In this document: in pieces, positions 1-8,838 of the stretch
Numbering within the stretch: the first letter of the stretch is position 1
Layout: every line of letters starts with the position of its first letter
Source: an uncultured Vogesella sp.
GTDB taxonomy: Bacteria; Pseudomonadota; Gammaproteobacteria; Burkholderiales; Chromobacteriaceae
Assembly: GCA_946479405.1 (NCBI GenBank)
Contig: CAMLGD010000081.1
Span: 1 to 13,661, forward strand
Length of the DNA stretch: 13,661 bases
Direction of reading: 5' to 3'
Notes under the pieces: model-generated
Told to the model about the DNA's origin: nothing
What the model saw: the letters and a program-made list of their open reading frames with translations, nothing else
Databases searched by the model: none
Program-made: the position numbers and the translations under genes

Positions 1-762
1 TACGACGACGTCGCCAACGACCAGCGCAAGGTGATCTACCAGCAGCGCAACGAAATCCTGGAAGACCAGGATGTATCCGCCATCATCAGCAATATGCGCG
101 AGAGCGTGCTGTCCGATCTGGTGGACCTGCACATGCCGCCGGAATCGATGGAAGAACAGTGGGACCTGGCCGGGCTGGAGCGCGCGCTGGAGTCCGAATT
201 CCTGCTGCAGGCACCGGTGGCCGACTGGCTGCAGGCCGAGCAGACACTGGATATCCCGGACATCAAGCAGCGCATTCTGGACCTGGCCACCGCCAGCTAC
301 GCCGAGAAGGTGGCAGCAGTGGGCGCCGAGCAAATGCAGCAGTTCGAGCATGGCCTGGTGCTGCAGATGCTGGACAACACCTGGCGCGAACACCTGGCAG
401 CGATGGATCACCTGCGCCAGGGCATCCATCTGCGCGGCTATGCGCAGAAGAACCCGAAGCAGGAATACAAGCGCGAGGCGTTCGAACTGTTCTCCGCCAT
501 GCTGGACCGCATCAAGCACAGCGTGGTGACCGTGCTGATGACGGTGCAGGTGCGCAGCGATGCCGATCTGGACGCGGTAGCACCGCACGAAGTGGCCGGC
601 ATGGAACTGCACCACGACGAGCTGCCGTCGGCGGTAGAAAACGAAGGCAACCCGTTCTCGCCGGACGCACTGGCAGCACAGGGCCTGCGCGTTGGCCGCA
701 ACGACCCCTGCCCGTGCGGCAGCGGCCAACGTTACAAGCAGTGCCACGGCAAGCTGGCCTGA
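1..762 (+). CDS. secA: SecA preprotein translocase ATPase, C-terminal part (5' end outside window)
   Basis: SecA is the cytoplasmic ATPase that pushes unfolded preproteins through SecYEG. The frame is open from base 1, so the gene starts outside the window. The visible 253 residues are roughly the last quarter of a protein usually about 900 aa long. Residues 128-161 (WREHLAAMDHLRQGI, then HLRGYAQKNP) are the highly conserved C-terminal helical region. After a variable acidic linker, the tail carries the SEC-C zinc motif CPCGSGQRYKQCH, with C237, C239, C248 and H249 of the fragment as metal ligands; in well-studied SecAs this tail binds SecB and phospholipid. The ATPase motor domains are not visible. 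A strong terminator follows 16 bp after the stop. In E. coli secA lies just downstream of lpxC; here lpxC is about 10 kb away and on the other strand. Confidence 0.97.
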   Translation, partial: YDDVANDQRKVIYQQRNEILEDQDVSAIISNMRESVLSDLVDLHMPPESMEEQWDLAGLERALESEFLLQAPVADWLQAEQTLDIPDIKQRILDLATASYAEKVAAVGAEQMQQFEHGLVLQMLDNTWREHLAAMDHLRQGIHLRGYAQKNPKQEYKREAFELFSAMLDRIKHSVVTVLMTVQVRSDADLDAVAPHEVAGMELHHDELPSAVENEGNPFSPDALAAQGLRVGRNDPCPCGSGQRYKQCHGKLA

Positions 763-778
763 ACCACCGCGACATGAC

Positions 779-807
779 AAACCGCCAACAGATGTTGGCG
801 GTTTTTT
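779..807 (+). terminator. Intrinsic terminator of secA
   Basis: AAACCGCCAACA (779-790) pairs with TGTTGGCGGTTT (793-804), and the run of six T (802-807) follows: a textbook rho-independent terminator starting 16 bp after the secA stop. It ends only 23 bp before the next start codon on the same strand, which matters for how that gene is expressed. Confidence 0.9.
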
Positions 808-830
808 ATTGCCTATCGGAATAGCCCGCC

Positions 831-1655
831 ATGTTCGCCCTCACCCTGCCGCAACAGCTCACCTTCGCGCTGCTGGCCGCCACTGCGCTGCTGTTGCTGG
901 CCAACTGCCGCCGTGCAGCCGGCTGGCTGCTGCTCGCCTGCCTGCCCGTCGCCGCGGTGGCCGGGCTGCTCGGCACCGCGGCGCTGCCGCCACTGCTGTT
1001 GGTGCTGGCCCTGCATTACTGGCAGCGACGGCAAGCGCTACACCCAGCCCCGCGCTGGCTACTACTGGGCATCGCGCTGGGACTTGGGTTGCACCTGCTG
1101 CCGGGTTTTGCCAGCCTGACGCTGTGGCATGGCCAGCTGGCCGCCGACAGCAGCCCCTACCTGCTGCGCTGGGGACTGGACAAGGCGCTGGCCGGCTGCC
1201 TGCTGTTATGGCTGTACCCCGAATGGCGGCCGCAGCCATGCGGCCAACGTTGGCCGCAACTGGCGCTGGCGCTGCTGTTGCTGCTGCTGGCCTTGGCCGG
1301 TGCGCTGCTGCTGGGACTGGTGCGGGTCGATGTGAAATGGCCGCCGTGGTGGCCGTACTGGCTGGCCGGCAACCTGCTGCTGACCAGCCTGGCAGAGGAA
1401 GCGCTGTTCCGCCGCACGCTGCCGCAGCTACTGCCGGCACACTGGTCACCGCTGGCGCGCGTGCTGCTGTGCAGCCTGCTGTTCGGCCTCGCCCACGCCG
1501 CTGGCGGAGCGGTATGGGTGCTGTGCGCCAGTCTGGCCGGCATGGCTTATGCATTGATCTACCGTGCCAGCGGCCAGCTGGGCTGGGCCATTGCCGCCCA
1601 TACCGCCTTCAACAGCCTGCATCTGGCGCTACTGAGCTATCCGCAGTTGCAGTAG
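831..1655 (+). CDS. CPBP-family intramembrane metalloprotease (Abi/Rce1-like)
   Basis: A 274-aa, very leucine- and alanine-rich polytopic membrane protein with about eight hydrophobic segments. The C-terminal part has the three CPBP (CAAX protease/bacteriocin-processing, Rce1-like) motifs in order: EExxxR as E189-E190...R194 (AEEALFR), FxxxH as F218...H222 (FGLAH), and HxxxN as H257...N261 (AHTAFN). These are the glutamate, histidine and asparagine residues of the Rce1-type active site, so an active protease is likely. The substrate is unknown; family members range from prenyl-protein processing to peptide signalling and bacteriocin immunity. The ATG at 831 is the first in frame but has only a weak ribosome binding site (CGGA, distant). 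Only 23 bp separate it from the secA terminator, so it must use read-through or a promoter inside secA. The gene contains a perfect 20-bp palindrome (1239-1258) encoding residues 137-143, between membrane segments. Confidence 0.85.
   Translation: MFALTLPQQLTFALLAATALLLLANCRRAAGWLLLACLPVAAVAGLLGTAALPPLLLVLALHYWQRRQALHPAPRWLLLGIALGLGLHLLPGFASLTLWHGQLAADSSPYLLRWGLDKALAGCLLLWLYPEWRPQPCGQRWPQLALALLLLLLALAGALLLGLVRVDVKWPPWWPYWLAGNLLLTSLAEEALFRRTLPQLLPAHWSPLARVLLCSLLFGLAHAAGGAVWVLCASLAGMAYALIYRASGQLGWAIAAHTAFNSLHLALLSYPQLQ
1239..1258. repeat. Dispersed palindromic repeat, copy A (perfect 20-bp palindrome)
   Basis: TGCGGCCAACGTTGGCCGCA is identical to its own reverse complement. It lies inside the CPBP protease gene, where it encodes a non-conserved loop (CGQRWPQ) between hydrophobic segments. 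It is the reference for the related copies at 1849, 4714, 8815 and 10532. Confidence 0.75.
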
Positions 1656-1810
1656 CCGGGCTGGTCGGCTAGCCAGGTTGGCCGCATGGCCGGTTTGCCC
1701 CGAAACGCACGGCGCCGGCACACTGCGGCCGAATAATAGTACGGACATGGGTGCGTAAAGTCCGACCACGCGCTACGCGCTTAGCCAGTCCCTGCTCTTG
1801 CCACGCCATG
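1656..1810. other. Convergent intergenic region between the CPBP gene and the opp operon terminator
   Basis: No gene is supported here. It holds a half-site of the dispersed repeat (TTGGCCGCA, 1678-1686, 23 bp after the CPBP stop), a small inverted repeat CGGAC...GTCCG (1742-1764) and a tandem ACGCGCT pair (1768-1781). No T-tailed hairpin is seen for the + strand gene apart from the shared structure at 1811-1835. Confidence 0.5.
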
Positions 1811-1835
1811 AAAAAACCCCGCCGCAGCGGGGTTT
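1811..1835 (-). terminator. Intrinsic terminator of the opp operon
   Basis: Read on the - strand, AAACCCCGC (1835-1827) pairs with GCGGGGTTT (1822-1814) around a 4-nt loop, followed by six T in total (1816-1811). It lies 33 bp after the oppF stop. On the + strand it has only three T after the stem, so it would stop the convergent CPBP transcript less well. Confidence 0.9.
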
Positions 1836-1848
1836 GATGTGCCGGCCT

Positions 1849-1868
1849 TGCGGCCAACCTTGGCCGGC
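1849..1868. repeat. Dispersed palindromic repeat, copy B, abutting the oppF stop
   Basis: TGCGGCCAACCTTGGCCGGC matches 17 of 20 positions of the perfect copy at 1239. It ends one base before the oppF stop codon and lies between that stop and the operon terminator. Flanking GCCGGCC (1841-1847) and GGCCGGC (1862-1868) add a second possible stem. The 16-mer CTTGCGGCCAACCTTG (1847-1862) recurs exactly at 10530-10545. Confidence 0.7.
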
Positions 1869-3846
<1,978 letters not shown>

Positions 3847-3856
3847 GGTGTAGTCC

Positions 3857-4771
3857 TCAACGATCCTTCGGGTCCAGCGCGTCGCGCATGCCGTCGCCGA
3901 TATAGTTGGCGCAGTACAGGGTGATGGACAGCATCGCCGCCGGGAACAGCAGGATCCACGGGGTGGTTTCCATCACGCCGGTGCCGTCTTCGATCAGCAC
4001 GCCCCAGCTGGTCATCGGCTCTTGCACGCCCAGGCCGAGGAAGGACAGCACCGATTCGGTCAGGATCACGCCCGGCACGGTCACAGTGGTATAGATCACC
4101 ACGATGCCCAGCAGGTTCGGCACCACGTGGCGGAAGATGATGCTGCTGGTGGAGACGCCGATGGCGCGGGCGGCCTCGATGTACTCCTTGGACTTGATCG
4201 ACAGCGTCTGGCCGCGCACCACGCGCGCCATGTCCATCCACGAGAACACGGTGATGGTCAGCACCACCAAGTAGAACTCGCGGCCCAGCAGGGTCACCAT
4301 CAGGATGGCGATCAGCAGGTAGGGCACCGCGTACATCATGTCGACGATACGCATCATCACGGTATCCACCTTGCCGCCGAGGAAGCCGGCGGTGGCGCCC
4401 CACACGATGCCGATGGTCACCGAGGCGATGGTAGCCATCAGGCCCACCAGCAGCGAGATGCGGCCACCGATCAGGCAGCGCACCAGCAGGTCGCGCCCCA
4501 GCTCGTCGGTACCGAAGTAGTGACTGTTCAGCATGGTCGGCGCCAGGCTCATCGCCTCCCAGTCGGTGTCTTCGTAGCTGTGCTGCAGCAACATCGGGCC
4601 AAACACACAGGCCAGGGTGATCAGGGTCAGGATTACCAGGCTGACCACTGCGGCCTTGTTGCGGAAAAAGCGCTCGCGCGCATCGCGCCACGGGCTGCGA
4701 CCATCGACCGCCACCACGCCAACGTTGGCCGCAATGGCCTCGGCCGCGGCTTTCTGTTTACTTCTCAACAT
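3857..4771 (-). CDS. oppC: Oligopeptide ABC transporter permease OppC
   Basis: An inner-membrane permease that forms the peptide channel with OppB. 304 residues (E. coli OppC is 302). A cytoplasmic N-terminal tail of about 40 residues precedes six predicted membrane segments. The region YIEAARAIGVSTSSIIFRH (197-215) with the following PNL is the EAA loop that docks on the ATPases. HYFGTDELGRDLL (84-96) is the conserved OppC/DppC signature in the first periplasmic loop. AAGGA lies 9 nt before the ATG, and the oppB stop is 20 bp upstream. The poorly conserved N-terminal tail contains a copy of the dispersed repeat (4714-4733, around residues 13-20), suggesting that the repeat is tolerated where protein constraint is low. 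Confidence 0.95.
   Translation of the reverse strand: MLRSKQKAAAEAIAANVGVVAVDGRSPWRDARERFFRNKAAVVSLVILTLITLACVFGPMLLQHSYEDTDWEAMSLAPTMLNSHYFGTDELGRDLLVRCLIGGRISLLVGLMATIASVTIGIVWGATAGFLGGKVDTVMMRIVDMMYAVPYLLIAILMVTLLGREFYLVVLTITVFSWMDMARVVRGQTLSIKSKEYIEAARAIGVSTSSIIFRHVVPNLLGIVVIYTTVTVPGVILTESVLSFLGLGVQEPMTSWGVLIEDGTGVMETTPWILLFPAAMLSITLYCANYIGDGMRDALDPKDR
4714..4733. repeat. Dispersed palindromic repeat, copy C (inside oppC)
   Basis: CCACGCCAACGTTGGCCGCA matches 16 of 20 positions of the perfect palindrome; the last 16 bases (4718-4733) are identical. It lies in the variable N-terminal coding region of oppC. Confidence 0.6.
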
Positions 4772-4791
4772 GTTCGGTTTCCTTGCGACGC

Positions 4792-5712
4792 TCAGTAGCG
4801 GATTTTCGGGTCAAGCAGCGCGTACGCCAGATCGACCAGCAGGTTGAGTACCACGGCCACCACGGTCACCAGTACCACCAGACCCAGCACCAGGGTGTAG
4901 TCACGGTTGGAGGCGCCGTTGACGATCAGCTTGCCCAGCCCCGGCAACGAGAACACCGACTCGGTTACCACTGCGGAGGTAATCGACGAAATGGCCAGCG
5001 GCCCCAGCACCGACACCACCGGCATCAGCGCCGGCTTCAGCGAATGGCGGAACACGATGGTGCGCATCGGCAGGCCCTTGGCCTTGGCGGTGCGGATGAA
5101 GTTGGAGTTCATCACCTCGATCAGGCTGCCGCGCATCACGCGGCCGATGGTGGACACGTTGATGAAGGTAAGCAGCGCCATCGGCAGCACCATGTAGGCA
5201 AGCTGGAAGTCGTTCCAGCCGCCCGCCGGCAACAGCGGGAACCAGATGGCAAAGATCATGATCAGCACCGGGCCGATAATGAAGGACGGGAAGGCGCTGC
5301 CCAGGTTGCCGATCAGCATCACCAGGTAGTCGACCATGCTGTTCTGGCGCAGCGCGGCGATGATGCCGAGGCCGACGCCGATGAATACGGACAGCAGCAG
5401 CGAGCCGCCGCCGATGGCCAGCGATACCGGCAGCGCATTGGCTACCAGGTCGTTCACGCTCCAGTCGGCGTAGCGGAAAGAGGCGCCCAGATCACCCTGC
5501 AGCAGGCTCTTCAGGTAATAGAGGTATTGTTGCCACAGCGGCAGGTCCAGATGGTATTTGGCCTGCAGGTTGGCCAGCACGGCGGCGGAAATCTTGCGTT
5601 CGCTATCGAACGGACCACCGGGGGTAGCGTGCAACATCAGGTAACAGACGGTGATGACGAGCAGCAATGTGGGAATCGTCATCAATACGCGGCGAAAAGC
5701 GTAAGACCACAT
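4792..5712 (-). CDS. oppB: Oligopeptide ABC transporter permease OppB
   Basis: An inner-membrane permease that pairs with OppC to form the translocation path. 306 residues, the same length as E. coli OppB. The protein starts MWSYAFRRVL with a first membrane helix at about 9-29. Further hydrophobic segments lie near 100-120, 131-158, 172-190, 230-252 and 275-300. The EAA loop (FIRTAKAKGLPMRTIVFRH, 205-223) is intact. The frame stays open upstream to 5835, but that extension is proline-rich and unlike the family; the ATG at 5712 has GGAG 10 nt upstream and gives the family N-terminus, so it was chosen. It is separated from oppA by 202 bp of structured spacer, unlike the tight packing of the B-C-D-F genes. 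Confidence 0.95.
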   Translation of the reverse strand: MWSYAFRRVLMTIPTLLLVITVCYLMLHATPGGPFDSERKISAAVLANLQAKYHLDLPLWQQYLYYLKSLLQGDLGASFRYADWSVNDLVANALPVSLAIGGGSLLLSVFIGVGLGIIAALRQNSMVDYLVMLIGNLGSAFPSFIIGPVLIMIFAIWFPLLPAGGWNDFQLAYMVLPMALLTFINVSTIGRVMRGSLIEVMNSNFIRTAKAKGLPMRTIVFRHSLKPALMPVVSVLGPLAISSITSAVVTESVFSLPGLGKLIVNGASNRDYTLVLGLVVLVTVVAVVLNLLVDLAYALLDPKIRY

Positions 5713-5914
5713 AGGGGGAATACTCCAAGTCGGGAGGGTGAGTGCCCGGTCGGTAGAGTGCAGCAGGCAACCCTGCACCCGCCTGCCCCTTGTGGGGACA
5801 GCCGGTACCAGACACGCCGACAGCACTGGTAACAACTATAAGCCGGGCACCCGCGATACGGGCCCCGGCCTTGGACAACGGGGAGGCACCGCCTCCCCGC
5901 CTACCATCAGGCAC
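5713..5914 (-). other. Structured spacer between oppA and oppB
   Basis: This 202-bp non-coding spacer is rich in possible RNA hairpins. Besides the strong one at 5879-5899 there is GCAGGC (5763-5768) with GCCTGC (5781-5786), and CTGCCCC (5783-5789) with GGGGACAG (5794-5801, one bulge). An open frame crosses it but resembles no family I recognise and lacks a ribosome binding site. A spacer of this kind after oppA commonly serves to keep oppA transcripts more abundant than the downstream genes; that role is inferred here. Confidence 0.5.
5879..5899 (-). terminator. Hairpin after oppA: partial terminator or mRNA 3'-end stabiliser
   Basis: CGGGGAGGC (5879-5887) pairs perfectly with GCCTCCCCG (5891-5899) around a 3-nt loop: nine base pairs, mostly GC, starting 16 bp after the oppA stop. 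On the - strand only TTGT follows, not a real T-run, so it is unlikely to stop all transcription. Blocking 3'-5' decay of the oppA message or partial attenuation before oppB fits better. Confidence 0.55.
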
Positions 5915-7531
5915 TTAGTGCTTGATGATGTACAGGTCCTTGTTGCGGTAGCGGTCCATCGGGTTCTTGGTGGAGTAGCCACCAACGTAGGACTTCACCA
6001 GACGCGGTACGGTGTACTGCAGCAGCGGGATCATCGGGTAGTCGTCCATGATCATCTTGGTAGCCTGGGTCAGCAGCACCTTGCGCTTGGCTGCATCCTT
6101 GCTCTGGTTACCTTGCTTGATCAGTTCTTCTGCCTTCGGGTTGCAGTTGCCGTTGTCGTTCTGGTCGTTGCCGCACTGCACCAGCGCCAGGAAGGTGGTG
6201 GCGTCGTTGTAGTCGGCTACCCAGCCGTTACGGGCGATCTGGTAGTCACCGTCATGGCGCTTCTTCAGCAGCACCTTGAACTCCATGTTTTCCATGTCGG
6301 TGTTCAGGCCGAGCTTGGACTTCCACTCGGAAGCGGCGAAGATCGCCATCTTCTTGTGGTATTCACTGGTGTTGTAGGTGAACTTGATCTTGGCGCCCGG
6401 CTGTACGCCGGCAGCAGCCAGCAGCTTCTTGGCTTCGGCCACGCGCTGTGCCATCGGCCATTTCGCCCAGTCGTAGCTGGTCACGTCGGCGCCGGCAGTG
6501 CCGCGCACCACCACGCTGTAGGCCGGTACCTGGCCGTCAGCGGTGATCTTGGAGGACAGGATATCGCGGTCGATGACCATCGACAGTGCCTTGCGCACGC
6601 GAATGTCCTTCATCATCGGGTCTTTGGCATTCAGACCGTAGTAACGCAGGCCCAGCATCGGGGCGTTACGAATGTCTTTCGGCAGCTCGGCCTTGTACTT
6701 CTCGTAGGTGCCCGGAGGCAGCTGGTATACCCAGTCGTTTTCGCCGGACTGGAACAGTTTCACGTCAGCAAAACCGTCTTCGATCGGCAGGTAGGTCACC
6801 TTGGTCAACTGTACGTTGCCCTTGTCCCAGTAGTTGGCGCTTTTCTCGATGATCAGCTTGCTGTTCACCATCCAGTCCTTCAGCACGAAGGCACCGTTGC
6901 CGACAAACTTGCCCGGCTTGGTCCAATCCTTGCCGAACTTCTCGATCGCCTGCTTCGGCGCCGGGCCCAGCTGGGTGTTGGACACCAGTTCCGGCATGAA
7001 CGCTACCGGATACGGGGTTTTGATTTCCAGAGTGTACTTGTCCAGCGCCTTCACGCCCACGTCAGTCAGCGGCTTCTTGCCTTCGGCGGCTTCCTGACCA
7101 TTGATCAGGAAAATGCCGTAGGTAGTGGCGTACGGGGAAGCGGTTTTCGGATCCAGGAAGCGACGGATACCGTACACGAAGTCGTCTGCCGTCACGCCGG
7201 TGCCGTCGGACCATTTGGCATTCTTGCGCAGCTTGAACACCCAGGTGGTCGGATCGGTCTGTTTCCAGGACTCGGCCACGCCCGGCACAACCTTGCCGTC
7301 GGCATCGGTTGCGGTCAGACCTTCGAACAGGTCGCGGGCAATGTTGTTGGCGCCAACGGACTCGGCCAGGGCCGGGTCAAGCGATTCCGCTTCGGAACCG
7401 TTGTTACGCACCAGCTCCTGCTTGGCGGCCAACTGCACACCAGCCGGCACCTTGGCGGCCAGGGCAGCCGGGGCGGCCAGCGCCAGGGCAACGGAAGCGG
7501 CTACTACGCTGAATGTCATGGTTTTTTTCAT
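5915..7531 (-). CDS. oppA: Periplasmic oligopeptide-binding protein OppA (SBP family 5)
   Basis: The periplasmic receptor that delivers peptides to OppBCDF. 538 residues (E. coli OppA is 543). A Sec signal peptide is clear: MKKTMTF, a hydrophobic core at about 8-20, and a cleavage region PAALAA around 21-26. There is no lipobox cysteine, so it is a soluble periplasmic protein. The mature part begins with the family pattern AESLDPALAESVGANNIARDLFEGL (about 48-72; first half NNGSEAESLDPAL) and contains SBP_bac_5 features such as the TWVFKLRKNAKWSDG stretch. The frame is open further upstream to 7642, but the ATG at 7529-7531 has AGGAG just upstream and yields a proper signal peptide. It is the first gene of the operon, preceded by a long leader with promoter and hairpin. 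Peptide specificity cannot be read from the sequence. Confidence 0.95.
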   Translation of the reverse strand: MKKTMTFSVVAASVALALAAPAALAAKVPAGVQLAAKQELVRNNGSEAESLDPALAESVGANNIARDLFEGLTATDADGKVVPGVAESWKQTDPTTWVFKLRKNAKWSDGTGVTADDFVYGIRRFLDPKTASPYATTYGIFLINGQEAAEGKKPLTDVGVKALDKYTLEIKTPYPVAFMPELVSNTQLGPAPKQAIEKFGKDWTKPGKFVGNGAFVLKDWMVNSKLIIEKSANYWDKGNVQLTKVTYLPIEDGFADVKLFQSGENDWVYQLPPGTYEKYKAELPKDIRNAPMLGLRYYGLNAKDPMMKDIRVRKALSMVIDRDILSSKITADGQVPAYSVVVRGTAGADVTSYDWAKWPMAQRVAEAKKLLAAAGVQPGAKIKFTYNTSEYHKKMAIFAASEWKSKLGLNTDMENMEFKVLLKKRHDGDYQIARNGWVADYNDATTFLALVQCGNDQNDNGNCNPKAEELIKQGNQSKDAAKRKVLLTQATKMIMDDYPMIPLLQYTVPRLVKSYVGGYSTKNPMDRYRNKDLYIIKH

Positions 7532-7556
7532 CTTCTCCTGCTCTCCTTGAACAAGA

Positions 7557-7581
7557 AACGACCTGCAATGCGCAGGTCGTT
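7557..7581 (-). promoter_or_regulatory. Strong hairpin in the oppA leader, next to the ribosome binding site
   Basis: AACGACCTGC (7557-7566) pairs perfectly with GCAGGTCGTT (7572-7581), a 10-bp stem with a 5-nt loop. On the - strand it is followed by GTTTCTTGTT and then, about 12 nt later, the oppA Shine-Dalgarno. It could be a leaky terminator (attenuator), a translation-control element or an mRNA 5' stabiliser; the sequence does not decide between these. Confidence 0.55.
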
Positions 7582-7592
7582 CTGAAAAACAA

Positions 7593-7608
7593 ACTGTGTG
7601 GATACAGT
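7593..7608. promoter_or_regulatory. Dyad just downstream of the predicted oppA start site (possible operator)
   Basis: ACTGTGTGGATACAGT has 5-bp arms (ACTGT/ACAGT) around a 6-bp centre. It lies at about +10 to +25 relative to the predicted transcription start of oppA, a usual position for a repressor site. No regulator gene is nearby, and arms this short can arise by chance. Confidence 0.25.
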
Positions 7609-7624
7609 ACACAAAGGCGAGGCC

Positions 7625-7653
7625 ATTATGCACAGCAGACATAGCTGCTACAA
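7625..7653 (-). promoter_or_regulatory. Candidate sigma70 promoter of the opp operon
   Basis: On the - strand, TTGTAG (7653-7648) and CATAAT (7630-7625) are 17 bp apart. The -10 matches consensus at 5 of 6 positions, the -35 at 3 of 6. Transcription would begin near 7618, giving a leader of about 87 nt that includes the dyad and the hairpin. Confidence 0.45.
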
Positions 7654-7735
7654 GAGTGAAAAACCGCTTTCCACGCTAAATACCCATCTAGGCGTGGCAT
7701 TTCCTTCATAGAAATGTTGTAGAAACACTAATTTC

Positions 7736-7769
7736 ATGCCAAGCCATGAGTTGTACTCATGGCAGGCAT
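7736..7769 (-). terminator. Long hairpin spanning the pyrC stop codon
   Basis: GCCATGAGT (7743-7751) pairs with ACTCATGGC (7755-7763) around a 3-nt loop. Beyond a small internal loop (2 nt against 1), ATGCC (7736-7740) pairs with GGCAT (7765-7769), for 14 base pairs in all. The pyrC stop (7759-7757) is inside the stem. No T-run follows on the - strand, so this is either a non-canonical terminator or an mRNA-end stabiliser. Confidence 0.45.
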
Positions 7770-8788
7770 CGCCAGTGCACATGCTCGCCGGCACGCAGCG
7801 GCACCAGTTCCTCTTCACCATAGGTCAGTAGCGCCGGTACTTGCCAGCTTTCCTTAACCAAGGTGATGGTATCGGCATTGCGTGGCAAACCATAAAATGC
7901 CGGACCGTTGAAGCTGGCAAAGGCCTCCAGCTTGTCCAGTGCGCCAGCCTGCTCGAAGGCTTCGGCATAAAGTTCGATAGCGGCATTGGCGGTGTACATA
8001 CCGGCGCAACCACAGGCGGCTTCCTTGGTGTGGCGTGCATGCGGAGCGCTGTCGGTACCGAGGAAGAACTTGTCACTGCCACTGGTCGCCGCCGCCAGCA
8101 GTGCTTCACGATGCTGCTCGCGCTTCAGTACCGGCAGGCAGTAGTGATGCGGGCGGATGCCGCCGCTGAACAGCGCGTTGCGGTTCATCAGCAGGTGATG
8201 CGCGGTGATGGTGGCGGCCACGTTGGCCGGGGCGGCGGCCACATACTCCGCCGCCTGGCGGGTGGTAATGTGCTCGAACACCACGCGCAGCTGCGGCAGA
8301 CGCTGCATCAACGGGGCAAACACGGTATCGATGAACACCGCCTCACGGTCGAACACGTCCACGGCCGGATCAGTCACTTCGCCATGCACCAGCAGCGGCA
8401 TGCCGACTTCCGCCATCGCCTCCAGCGCCACCATCGCGTTGGCCACGTCGCGCACGCCGGCATCGGAGTTGGTGGTGGCCCCCGCCGGGTACAACTTGAT
8501 GCCGTGCACGAAGCCGCTGGCCTTGGCCTTGCGCACTTCTTCCGCGGTGGTAGTTTCGGTCAGGTACAGCGTCATCAGTGGCTCAAAATTGCTACCGGCC
8601 GGCCGCGCCGCCAGGATGCGCTCGCGGTAGGCGGCAGCGGCATCCACGGTGGTAACCGGTGGTTTGAGATTAGGCATCACGATGGCGCGCCCCATCTGGC
8701 GGCAGGTATCCGGCAGCACCGCCTGCATGGCAATGCCGTCACGCAGATGCAGGTGCCAGTCATCCGGGCGGGTAATAGTCAGTTTCAT
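7757..8788 (-). CDS. pyrC: Dihydroorotase (class II, PyrC type)
   Basis: Catalyses the reversible cyclisation of N-carbamoyl-L-aspartate to L-dihydroorotate, the third step of pyrimidine synthesis, in the cytosol. 343 residues (E. coli PyrC is 348). All metal and substrate residues of the amidohydrolase fold are visible: HxH as H12 and H14 ([10 protein letters not shown]), the lysine expected to be carboxylated K98 (HGIKLYPA), H135 (LLVHGE), H173 (FEHIT), and D246 with H250 (LGTDSAPH). This is the short single-enzyme class, not the CAD or PyrB-associated type. The ATG at 8788 has a GAAAGG ribosome binding site a few bases upstream. The tusA-like gene ends 50 bp upstream on the same strand, so the two are probably co-transcribed; no separate promoter is obvious in the gap. 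Confidence 0.97.
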   Translation of the reverse strand: MKLTITRPDDWHLHLRDGIAMQAVLPDTCRQMGRAIVMPNLKPPVTTVDAAAAYRERILAARPAGSNFEPLMTLYLTETTTAEEVRKAKASGFVHGIKLYPAGATTNSDAGVRDVANAMVALEAMAEVGMPLLVHGEVTDPAVDVFDREAVFIDTVFAPLMQRLPQLRVVFEHITTRQAAEYVAAAPANVAATITAHHLLMNRNALFSGGIRPHHYCLPVLKREQHREALLAAATSGSDKFFLGTDSAPHARHTKEAACGCAGMYTANAAIELYAEAFEQAGALDKLEAFASFNGPAFYGLPRNADTITLVKESWQVPALLTYGEEELVPLRAGEHVHWRCLP

Positions 8789-8814
8789 GGTTGGCCTTTC
8801 GGGTAATCGCGCAA

Positions 8815-8834
8815 TGCGGTAAACGTTGGCCGCA
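8815..8834. repeat. Dispersed palindromic repeat, copy D, just after the tusA-like stop
   Basis: TGCGGTAAACGTTGGCCGCA matches 18 of 20 positions of the perfect palindrome. It begins 4 bp after the stop codon of the tusA-like gene and fills much of the spacer to pyrC. As RNA it would form a stem of 8 base pairs with mismatches. Confidence 0.7.
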
Positions 8835-8838
8835 CGCG

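Noticed and set aside
692..1672. A 326-residue frame overlapping the CPBP protease in another phase
   Set aside because: Its translation is Ala/Gly/Arg-rich low complexity, while the 831-1655 frame has all three CPBP motifs and proper membrane segments.
1742..1781. Small inverted repeat and tandem 7-mers in the CPBP-opp spacer as a small RNA or attachment site
   Set aside because: The arms are only 5 bp, the tandem has two units, and there is no promoter-terminator pair or mobile gene nearby.
5713..5835. Upstream in-frame start for oppB at 5835
   Set aside because: The added residues are unlike OppB, and the 306-residue product from 5712 matches the family length exactly.
7532..7642. Upstream in-frame start for oppA at 7642, giving 37 more residues
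   Set aside because: The extension would bury the signal peptide, and it covers the predicted -10 and hairpin; the start at 7531 has its own ribosome binding site.
8212..8231. TGGCGGCCACGTTGGCCGGG in pyrC as another copy of the dispersed repeat
   Set aside because: Needs a gap to align, and it encodes a normal Ala-rich PyrC segment (NVAATI region), so chance is a sufficient explanation.
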